NCBI GenBank assembly: GCA_009760885.1
Contig: CM019697.1
Span: forward strand, 30,868,710 to 30,932,709
Reading direction: 5' to 3'
Length of the DNA: 64,000 nt
Source of the DNA: Achatina immaculata
Lineage: Eukaryota; Mollusca; Gastropoda; Stylommatophora; Achatinidae
Positions 26,701 to 38,700 of this stretch are shown here, piece by piece (the stretch's first letter is position 1; each line of letters begins with the position of its first letter). Under the pieces are notes generated by a model, which worked only from the letters and a program-made list of their open reading frames with translations, made no database searches and was not told the origin of the DNA. Position numbers and translations under genes: made by a program.

Positions 26701-29700
26701 TAAATAATTCTGTCAGCTATCTGTTATTTATGAGAAAATTTGGTTTCTTTATCCAGTCTCTTCATTGTTTATTAGTGCATTATCTGTATGAGAAATTGTG
26801 TATAGCTGACATCTGACATTCTGACCATGCTGTTAAAAGTCACATAGGGCTCACAATGTAGTTTGCCATGCTTTTCTGTTTTCTATGAGTTCTTCAATCT
26901 TGTTGAGAGATATTATGCCCACTAATTTAGCCTCTCTGAACAACATTCTCTTCAGAGTTTCATGTGATCAACCTCATTTTCTTTGTTTTAGAACTTTTTA
27001 AAATCCAAATTCCTCATTAAACTAAGAATATATCTCAGTCTGAGTTCAGCTAATGACTTCATGTCCACTCTTTCAGCAACTGCCTTATGATTTGTCACTC
27101 TCTGCTGACCAACTACATTTATTCAGATATAGATCGCCAAGAGTTACATTATATGGAGTCTTTCAGAGTGAACTAATCTGCAACATTCTACAAAACCACG
27201 GCTTCAGCATGGGGATACACACTCTACTGTGTTGGAATAGTATGAACTATCTGCATGCTACGCATCTTTCACAGATCTACATTTTGTGCACCAGACTGTG
27301 AAAGAACCACTATTACAAGGGCAATAACATATGAGGAAAGTGTATATACACTGAGTCACAGCAATAATAATAATTTGTTGGAACATTATTTAACTAGAGA
27401 CACTATAACAACATCAGGTTATGATGTTATCGAACATTAACAAAAATAAAAAGAAAAGAAGACAGATCAGATATTAAAAATGAAGAATGCAAAAATTCAA
27501 AAGAAAACAAAATGAAAAATAACTTTGCTCAGAAAAACTTGTCAATGAAGTTGTTTTCTCACACATCAAGAGCTAGTGTTCTCATGAACAGCTTACATGT
27601 GGCTACTTTTAGCTCACTAAATCTGTTTCCTTACCTGTATGTGTACGCATATGCTGCCGCAGGTAACTACTGCCTCTAAAGAATCGACTGCACACCATGC
27701 ACTGCAGGCAGCCACTTGTTGAAGGGCACGACTTTTCTCCATCAATGGAAGTCTTTTGTTTCTTGAGACTGTATAGTTGCTTCACTGCTATAAGAGCATC
27801 CCTATAAAAATGTTTGATTTCTTTCAGAATCGGTTATGACTGCTAGCATACCTTGACCATGGAGGACTAGTATCACAAAGATTAACAAATCTCAGCCAAC
27901 ACTAGACTGAACAATTATTAATATTAAACTGGTACTTATAACCTGAAGAACAAAAACAGTATGTGTAAGGAATGGATCTAATTTGAACTGAATAATGTGA
28001 TTCATCTACTTTTGATTTGGTAATGTGATGTAGTATCTACTTTTGATTTGATAATGCGATGTAATATCTACACTGTTCACAAAAAGAACACTACTGTAGT
28101 TGTAAAGGACACCAAATTTCAAACTTGTATCAAAATTTTAATTTACGGAATTAATGTTTCAATCTTGGCATGAAGAAATTTTAAGACTTAATGAAATTAT
28201 GTTCATTAAATTTGGTTTGGACTTTTATGTTTTGCAACTGAGCCGCCGTTTCAGTAAGGTGTATGACCTCCTCTGGCCTGTATCAGAGAACAACATCTCC
28301 TTAACATGGATCCGATTCACCATTGGATCTGTTGTTGTGGGATGGCTGCCCACTCTTCCTGCAGTGCAAGAGACAACTGTCGGAGATTGGTTGGCGCCAT
28401 GTCTCGCTGGCGGACTTATCTGTTGAGTTCATCCCTTAAGTGTTCTACTGGGTTCATGTCTGATGACATGGATGGCCATGGAATGGTCTGGATGTTGCTG
28501 TCAGCAAGGAACTGGGTGGTAAGTTGTGCCACCTGAGGTCAACCGTTATCCTGCTGAAAAATCAACTCTGGTGTAGCCAAAAGTGGAAGGATGTGAGGAG
28601 GAAGAATTTCAGTGACGTATTGTTGGGCATTCAGGCGTCCTTCAATTTGCACCAGGTCACTTCTTCCCATGAAGTTGATCATTCCCCCACACCAGTACAC
28701 CTCCACTACCACATAGATGAACCTCATCCATGCAGTTCTAGGCATAGGCTCATGGACTCTGTGGTAAACTCTTCTCTGTCTATCGTTTCGCTGGAGCAGA
28801 ACGAACGATTCATACTAAACCAAACCCTTCTCCAATCATTCACAATGGTCCACTGATGATGCTGGTTGGCCCACTGCAGTCGGTTCTGGCGATGCCGGTC
28901 CGTAAGATCAGGACCTCTGTAGGGTCTTCTAGCACAAAGACCAGCGTCGTTCAGATGGTTCCTGCTGTTTGATCTGAAATTCAATGAGCTGTTGTCATTA
29001 ACTGGACTGTTGAGGACACAGATACAAATCGATTCCAGAGGTGACGCAGCCGTATGAAGCGATCTTCGGCAGGAGTTGTGACTATGGGTCTTCCACTGCG
29101 CAGCTGGTCTGCAACTGAACCAGTTTCTTGAAATCATCTCAAAAGGTGACTAACGGTGCTTCTAACCACATTAAATTGTCTGGCCACTACACTTTGTGAC
29201 TGTTCAGTCTGTAAATGTCCAATGATGATGAGTCGTTGTTCTATAATGAGATGAGCCATACTTGCACATTGCATTTTCAAATGAATTATTTCGAGGAGCG
29301 TCAATCTTTTATAGGCATTCAATAACATGTTAAGTAAGTTTCATGGGATTCTCATGAACCTGCCATAAGTTATTGTTAAAAATGTTGTTTTGACTAGTGT
29401 CGCTTTTCTGTGCTCATGAATCACCTGATGAGTACAATTCAGGTCAGCACGTGAAGTTGATGTCCAAGTGAACATTTCAGGCAATTTGCCCTTGTCTGAT
29501 CAGCAAACTTCAGTTTAAATCGCAGCATCGTATTTGTTGCATTTCTTTTTCTGAACAGTATACTTTTGATTGGATAATATATTGCCAGATTTACTTTTCA
29601 AATGAATCAGTAGGAACAGAAAAAAAAATTATAAGCATGCAGACAGTAATCTAAATAAAGCTCTATTATGTTTTGAAAACAAACTCAAAATGATTATTTT

Positions 29701-32700
29701 TTAAGGAAAAAAGGAAATACCTTGTAGTGGCTTTCCTGTTCTTTGTGGTTTCACTGTTGGTCCCTTCTCCTTCTTCTTCCATTGACAAGACACTAGCCTC
29801 AGTATTCTGTATATCATAAAAGTTATTTATGTTCAGAAAGTGCCTCTGCTTAACAGAAGCTTATCTGGCTTTGCGTGAATGATAAACAGCAAATGATGTA
29901 ATAATATTCTGAATCTATTCTTTTCTTCCTTATCATCATTATTATTAGTGCGTGACTGTGTGCTTTAAACATTAGAAACCCAGGTTTGAATCACGGTGAG
30001 ATCCAGGATTTTGTTTTCCCCATTGGGGATAAAAGTAAACAACCCAGCTTGCACAACATGTGGTAATTGTTCTTGATAAGTGGCCATTAATTCTTCTTCT
30101 TCCAGAGTAGTGGCTGTATATCTGCACCCCTATCGCCTTGATGAAGTCTGCTGTCTTCTCTCCAAGGCTGACTGGGAGCCTCATAGCTTTTCTTTCAGAT
30201 CCTCTCCCTTGGGTCAGATCTGTGTTTGGTGGTGTGAGTAGGTTGGACAGGTCTGCAGGATATGCTCAAGATACCAAAGCCTCAGGGACATTCGTTTGTG
30301 TGTGACATTTTAAGACAACAGAGGTGGTTCAGGAGTCTGCAGTGTCCCATTTTTAGATGAAAAATTGTAGTTTGCTGATACTTCAGTAGTGTCATTAATC
30401 CTTCAACCTCTTAGGGTACTAATAACAGCTTTCTAGGACCCTCTGTCAAGAACAATATATTAAAGTTCATCCTGTGATGTAATGTATGCTCTCTATAAAG
30501 AATTATCTGTAACCAATAAAAATGATGGAAAAACAAAAATTTTATTTTAATTAGTGACATTAAACATTTATCGTTAAAAAAGTAAAAAAAAAATTAATAA
30601 AAAAATAAAAACCTTTCTAAAGAGGACATTGTTAAGAGAGGCCAGTATTGTTAAGAGAGGCCAGTTTAGTGGGAATACCATCCCTTGATGAGGCTGAAAA
30701 GCTTGCCAAAAACAGGAAATCTTGGCAAACTACCATGCGAGCCCTATGTGACGTTTAACAGCACAGGAAGGATGTAAGATAAGATTAAATGTGGCACCAA
30801 AGACGAGAATTTTTCACACAATCTTCCAAAATGTTTGTTGATCATCTTGGAATAATATTAGCTATAATAATAACGTGCTGCAGTCAATCTAAATGAGACA
30901 GCAGGTAGTGAACCATGGTTGACTGCTTGTGTCAAAGTTTGTGAACCAAAACCAAGCAAGACACTATTCCACCTCCCGGTAGCGCCCCTAAGAAATGGGT
31001 CTTGGTCTGGCCACAAGAACACCGACTGAACGGGAAGAACACCCCTGAGCCTAAGAAACGGGTCTTGGTCTGGCCACAAGAATGCTGACTGAACGGGAAG
31101 AACACCACTGAGCCTAAGAAACGGGTCTTGGTCTGGCCACAAGAATGCTGACTGAACGGGAAGAACACCCCTGAGCCTAAGAAACGGGTCTTGGTCTGGC
31201 CACAAGAACGCTGACTGAACGGGAAGAATACCCCTGAGCCTAAGAAACGGGTCTTGGTCTGGCCACAAGAATGCTGACTGAACGGGAAGAACACCCCTGA
31301 GCCTAAGAAACAAGCCATGGAGAATATGGATGTTTTGGGCCAAAAGGCCTGGATGATACAGCACATTTATTTATTCATTTGCATGTCCCTTGCGGAACTT
31401 TGCCTCCCAAACAGCACTCCTGTAGGCCTCTCGGTTGTGAGCAAGATGGCCTGCTGCTGCTGCGTCCATTTGCAGATCGTCAACAATTTCTTGCAGCCAT
31501 CTTCGTTTTGGTCTTTCTCTTTTTCCCATTATGTATCCTTCCAAGACGGTCTTCTCTAGATTATCATGACGTTTAATGTGTCCAAAATATTCAAAACTCT
31601 CCACTTCTTCCAATTTTTCCTCATTGATATATATTTCAGCTGCCTTGTTTGTTTTGTCAGTTGTCATCAATTTAGTTTTCTTTGCATTAAGACAGAGGTT
31701 CTGCTCTTCGCTGTTCTTACGGACTGACATAATTAGTTTTTCCATTCCTTTTTGTGTTGTGGATAGTAACACTGTGTCATCAGCATATCTAATCTCTGGT
31801 ATTTCATAACCTCCAATTGTTATGGCATCGTAATATTCTTTGTCTACATCTTCTCTAACATTCCTCATTATATTTTCAGTATACAAGTTAAATAAGTAAG
31901 GTGACAATATGCACCCCTGACGGACCCCTTGTTTTATGTCAAACCAAGTTGTTGTTTCACCATTTATTCTTACAGCTGCTTGTTGGTCTAGATACAGCAG
32001 TGATGTTAATTGTATCAAATGTGTTGGAAATCCCATTTTTTCCATTATTTCCCAAAGTTTCTGGTGTTGTACACAATCAAATGCCTTTGAGTAGTCTATA
32101 AAGGATAAATATAGATTCACATTAAACTCCCTGCATTTCTCTATTATTAATCTTAGATTGAATATATACAGCACAACCAATGCCTTTTCTGGATGAAAGG
32201 ATAAAGGCAAAAGGCACTGGCTTTTTAATGAAAATCTCCAAAAATGATAAGTTTACCACCAAATGGTAAATAACAAAATAAAAACAAATGAACAAAATAA
32301 ACACATCAAAACTGCATGCAGATGAACAAACAAAAGAAATAAAAACTAAATACAAAAAATTGTTTAAAAAAATAAAAAACATAAAATAAATGAACAGGAA
32401 AAAAAAACAAACAACAATAAAAAACATCTCCAAAAAATCATCACACATTCACCACTAGAGCTGAAAGGGAAAAAAAATGAAAAAAAGATGATAGGAGAAG
32501 AAATGAAAATATAAGCTGCTAGTAATGAATTCTGAAAGAGCTCACATTCAACGAATCAAAGTGCATAGCCAGGTTATGGTGTCTCAGTTCTTCTCGATCA
32601 TGAGCTAAGAAATGACATAAACCACAGCGAGAGGGCTGGTCCGCCAAGTGACTTCGTAAGTGAATTTCCAGGGCCTCCAATGCTCCTAAATCTTTCTTGC

Positions 32701-35700
32701 ACACCTGTAGTTTGTGAAGAAGGTGTAAATACTGTAAACATTAACAGCAAAAAATCTAAAATAAAAACTCCTTTCAGCAAATACATCAATCAACTTTCAT
32801 GCTCACAGGAAAATGTAGTTTTGTATAAAAGTAGAGTTTAAATATCCAGCTTCAAAACTATAATATAGTCTGGTTAATAAACATTTCAGAAAACTAGCTT
32901 CAGGATGATTGAAAGTCCTCGTTCATTGCAGCCTTTTTATTTACAAAACGAGGTCTGATGTACCATGACACCAAATATAAATGGGTATCTCCCACTCTTT
33001 TCACATTTCAGTTAACAGTTTTAACACACACATTCATTCATTTATGTGACATGTCTTTTCCAGACTGTTGTTCCTCTCACAGCCTCCCTGAATGCAACAC
33101 GGTCTTGCACAAGTTGACCGGCATCTTGCAATGACACATTCAGACTTTCCGTGATGTCCTGAGTCCATCTGCGGCGAGGTCGTCCCTTTTCTCTTTTGCC
33201 GGCCACTATGCCTTTCTAACTTTTATGATGTTAACAAGCCAGTTTTCTGCCATACCTAATCCCATCAATATCTCTTTATTTGATTTTTGTTCTGTCCATG
33301 ATATTCTAAGTGCCTTTCTGTAACATTTCATTTCAAATGCTGTTATTCTCTTTTTTCTAGTGATTTGTTAAGCGTCCATGTTTCACATCCATATAAAACA
33401 CACATACATCTGAAAAACATAAATAACCATGACTGGTGACTTTTTGTTAAAAACAAAACATCTTTATTGATGAAAAAGCATATTTGCAAAGATTCTACCA
33501 TGTTTACAGGAATGGGATTTGCACACTGCAAGGAGACATACCACATATGTAATTAATTAATACAATTCTGCTCTATAACAATCTTGAAACTTTATTCATT
33601 TAAAAAACTGCCAATATTAGGGTGACTTTTCTGAAATGAAGTTTATGGAAAAAATCAATAAGGCATTACTGTGCCTCAAAAATATCCACCAATTAAGTGT
33701 AACTATATATAAAGCTATCAAATGAAACACAACAGGCTGGGAAAAAAGAAACTGATCACATGAAATTCTAAAGAGGACATTGTTAAGAGAGGCCAGTTCA
33801 GTGGGCATAACATCCTTTGATGAGATTGAAAAACTCGCCGAAGACAGGAAATCTTGGTGAACTACCATGCCGGCCCTATGTGACATTTAGCAGCACGGGA
33901 AGGATGTAAGATGTAAGAAGATATACAAAGAGATAGTTTATTTATTGCTGCTGAAGTCTTGTGTACATGGTCCATTCATGAAAAATTTATTCAGATTCCT
34001 TTGGAATGAGCATGAACAAGACCAAATGTTAAAAGCTGGTTGAACACATAGGAAAAGTTTTCATATTTACAAACATTTGCAAGGAAGTTTCGTGGCTGTG
34101 TTAGTAGTGCATCAACATGATCAGTCAACATGAGAAGAAGTTTAACTATTAGCAGTATCTATAAGAGTCATGCTACAACAGCAAATTTCAGAATTTTACT
34201 CCATATACATAAACAACTGCTAGTTACTGGCATAAGAACATCACCATGGGCAAACGGCAAAGATCTTTGGTAAGTAGCAACTAAGTGCTGAAGTAGTGTA
34301 TCCAGTAAGCAGATAAAACCACCAACTCACAGACCTCTGGGAGTCTTGACCAAGATGAGGCCCAATTCTCTTATAGCATCTAAAGCAGTGTTTCCCAACC
34401 TTTTTTGGATCATGCTCCACTTCAGCACCTCAAAGAGTTTGATCCCCCCCCCCTCCCCTTCCACTCCACAGCATAACAGTCAACCAAGTTCTGAAAAAGT
34501 AGAATATAAATATATTCTAACTGCCCCCCCCCAAAAAAAAATATTCTAATTGTCTCCCTGTGGGGCATATGCCCCACAATGGGAAACACTGATCTAAAGT
34601 TTAAAGGCTGAAGCATTTGCCTGAATGAGGGGTGGGAGAGGAGGATATGACTTCTCTGATAGTATGAGTTTTTGTTTTTTGGCTCTCTATAAAAAGTTTT
34701 TATCAGTTAAGAAATGTTTATAAACAGTTTCTTATCAGTTAAGAGCTATCTTACTTCTGAATATCACATTCTTTTGACTTCACATATAAAGACATGTGAA
34801 ACCTCTGTATGGAACATTTTCTTTCATATTTCTCATGAACAGATGCTCCACCATTGGCTGTGTCCAACTGGATCATGAGAGAGTAAGCGACAAAACAGCA
34901 ACAGACTGGTGAAAAAATTGCTTACGTGACACTGTGTTGACTTCAAAAGCTGGACTTCTGCATTGCTTCTCAGGTTCAACAAGTCTGTATCATGGGTTGA
35001 ATCCATCTCAGTTTGCTGCTGAGCTGCTGCATCTGGAGAATCAGTGTGTCTGTTCAGAGCCTGCTGTGTGGCTGTCATGGCATCTGCCTGAGAATCAGTG
35101 TGTCTGTTCAGAGTCTGCTGTGTGGCTGTCATGGCATCTGCCTGTTGTGGTCCTAACACTGAATCCATAGGTTTGATGGCTTCACTCACAATCTCAGTGC
35201 TGGCTACAGTAATTATGTCTGTGGAATCATGAATTTCTCCCATGCTGGAGTTCCATTCCTGCACAATGAGAAACATAACATTCGACAAAGGAAATGTATT
35301 TTTTAGAACAGTTTGATATTTTATTTGATTTCCTCATATTTATAAAGGTTAAAAAAAATACCAATTAATAATGTTAAATTTTATGAAACTAGTAATTTTC
35401 TCCCAAAGTTGTGGGGAAAATGTGCTAAAATTACATACACAAAAAAATAGAAAGCAAAGTTGTGTAACGCTTATGATAAGATCCAAAAATCTTGTATATC
35501 AATTTTCCATCACGACAATGTATCCAAAACCAAGTTAAAGATAAAATACAGAATTTTTTTCTAAACATACACAAAGGAGCTCTACAATGAAAAAAAAAAA
35601 AAAAGACATGTGGGTCTTCTTTAGCTACAGTTGTAACAACAGCGCAAAAAAAGTAAATGTTAAACAACAAATTGATTTTAATGACAGGACCTTGTGTATG

Positions 35701-38700
35701 ACACAAATGATTACTTACTTCTGCATCTGTTGTGTCTGCCTGCTCTAATTTTATCTCTAGTGCTGCTTTTGCTTCCTCCATAAGCTGAGGAACTATGATC
35801 TTCTGACTAACCACCACGGAAGGTTCAACACCACTTGCGGCACTGACACGCGGAGTGATGATTTCAGCTGTTATCACATCTGCCTCTTCCGACTCTGTGA
35901 TTAGATAATGAATCTCTTCTGTTGCCTCTCCCTGAGCAATCCTCATAGGATGGTGAAGTGTGCTTCGTCCTTGCTGAGCATCTCGCTGAGATGGATCAAT
36001 GACAGCTGGGATGTTGGGGTGATAGGTCCAGTTTTTCATGTACCTTGGGTATGCGGAGTCTGGGGTCTGGGCACAGTTCCTCCTACATTAAAACAGCAAA
36101 ATTGTTTTTACAAGTCTAAGTAAATCTTCTTTTTATAAGTCTACGTTAATTTGTCATCATCATCAGTCCTCTGTATTCCAGTGGAACATAAGGCATCAAC
36201 AAAAGCTCTCCAGGCAATACTGTGTTGAGCAAGTCAGGATACTTCAAATCATGTCTCTCCTGCTTCTTAGTTCTTCCTGTCTTGAGTGTATCCATGTCCC
36301 CAGTGGGCTACATCATCTCTTTTTCTTTTACCTTGAGGTGTCCAAGTCAAGGCACTATAAGGATGTCTTGTTTTTTCCATTCGTAGTATGTGCCCAGCCA
36401 TTTTTATCTTTGTCTTTTGACCTCTTTAGTAATGTTCTCAATGCCCGTTCATTCGGTTATTTCCTATGTTAATTAGATCTGTATAAATATATCATAATCA
36501 AATTTACACATGATGATCAGAATCACATAAATCTATACAAATCAGGTATACATATCAAATGATACTGAATCAAAATACATTGGATGATCAATTCCTAAAC
36601 ATAAAAACAGGTATAAGTTATCCAGTATCGATGATGTCATACAATAACTTGCAGAACTTAATTAAATTAGAACATTATCTTTAAAACTTTTGTTGAAGAT
36701 GTTATTATGAATAATCCCATGAGAGAATCAGTGAATAAAGAAAAAAAAAGTGATTCTTAAAACAGCTTCAAGTTTTTCTTGCTTTAAAAAATGCATAACC
36801 TTCATGTTCATGGTAAATGTACTGACCGAGATTTCATGTGACGTGTAAGGGCCCCTGATTCAGAGAATGCTCTCCCACAATTCTCACACGCATATGGTCG
36901 CTCACCTAATGGAAGAAAATTAAGAAATATCAGTATTGAAAAGCAGAGACTAATCTGTGAATCATATTTAACAAGCTGATGTCCTACCACTTGACCAATC
37001 AGATCTCTCAAAAAAATTTTTAACAGTCCACTTCATGTAGTTCATTTCATCTAGAATTTCTCCCAGACTGATGATGAAAGGCAATGTGAAAGAGAATCTT
37101 GAAAATGAGGACGAAACTCTGAACACTGAAACTAAGGTTTACATGCTGACTGAGACTAATATCTAACAGTCGACGTGGCTGTATATATCATTCATTCATT
37201 TGCATGTCCCTTGTGGAACTTTGCCTCCCAAACAGCACTCTGTAGGCCTCTCGGTTGCAAGCAAGATGGCCTGCCGCTGCTGCATCCATTTGCAGATCGT
37301 CAACGATATCTTGCAGCCATCTTCATTTTGGTCTTCCTCTCTTTCTTTTTCCCATTATGTATCCTTCCAATGCGGTCTTCTCTAAATTATCATGATGTTT
37401 AATGTGTCCAAAATATTTAACTTTTCTCTCTTTAATCCTCTTTACTAGCCAGCCTTCTTCAATATTAAGCTCTTGTAGTATAGATATATTTGTTCTTTTT
37501 TGTGTCCACCATATAATACTCAATCGACCACACCCAAAAGAATTGTTAAACCTTGAAACTGACTTACCAGCCCCACAACTAAATGTCAATCTAGATGAAA
37601 TTAAATTGCATGAAATTGAAACAGCAGTGAATTTAATGGCTAACAACAAAGCTGCAGGTGAAGATGAAATAACAGCCGAGATGCTAAAAGCTATCAATAG
37701 TGACAACATGAGACAACTACAGAGAATGTTTAACAAGATTTGGAAAGAAGAAAAGGTCCCTTCTAATTGGAAGAAGGGAATCATTGTTAAAATACCAAAA
37801 AAGGGCAACCTTAGTGACTGTAACAACTGGAGAGGAGTAACCTTAATATCAGTTGTGTCAAAAGTATTTTGCAAGGTCATTTTGAATAGACTCAAAGATA
37901 TAGTGGATACTGCAATGAGAGAAGAACAAGCAGGATTTCGAAAAGGGAGAAGCTGTCTCGACCAGATCTTTACTCTCAGAATAATACTTGAAGAACATAT
38001 TGAAAAGCAGAAACCATTAATACTGAATTTCATAGATTTTAAGAAGGCATTTGATAGCATACACAGAGATTCATTATGGAGAATTTTATGTCTATATGGA
38101 ATACCATCTAAAATTGTCAACATCATTAAGGACTTATACAATGGATATGGTTGTGCAGTCAAGACAGAAGAAGGGATGAGTGAATGGTTCCAGATTGAAA
38201 CAGGCGTGAAACAAGGATGTATACTGTCTCCTTTACTTTTTGGGATTACAATAGACTTCATAATGAAAAAATGCTGCACAGGTAACACAGGTATTGACTG
38301 GGTACATGGGACCCAACTAGAAGATCTTGATTTTGCTGATGACATAACTCTTATCAGTAATAATGTGAATTCCATGCAAGAAAAAACAGATAGCCTATCT
38401 TCACTGGCTAGCAAAATAGGACTTGAAATTAACAAGGACAAAACAAAAATAATGAAAATTCCCATCAATCAAAATGGAAAAATACACATAGAAGGGACAG
38501 ATATTGAAGAAGTCAATCAATTTGCATACCTTGGCAGCTACATAGACCAGGATGGTGACACTAGAAAGGAAGTTAGGATCAGAATTGCAAAAGCAGCATC
38601 AATCTTCAAGAATCTTGAGAACATATGGAATTAAAAAGTTATAAGCACAAAAACCAAGTTAAGACTATTCAATTCAAATGTAATATCCACCCTCATTTAT

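Noticed and set aside
30858..31366. 168- and 144-codon repeat proteins
   Set aside because: Both arise from the 63-bp tandem array being a multiple of three; two overlapping frames are equally open.
34833..35288. 151-codon minus-strand frame as an independent gene
   Set aside because: It is E4F1 exon 8 (35258-34926) extended into introns; splice sites and phase fit the gene model.
36827..36905. Separate zinc-finger genes for each finger exon between 22 and 46 kb
   Set aside because: Each exon has GT-AG borders with matching phase, and several fingers are split across exons (for example 42657/41758, 41389/39344 and 25463/23228), so they belong to one gene.
37323..38468. 381-codon open frame on the minus strand
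   Set aside because: It begins antisense to the L1 reverse transcriptase and ends in L2 sequence. The real frame is on the plus strand with RT motifs.
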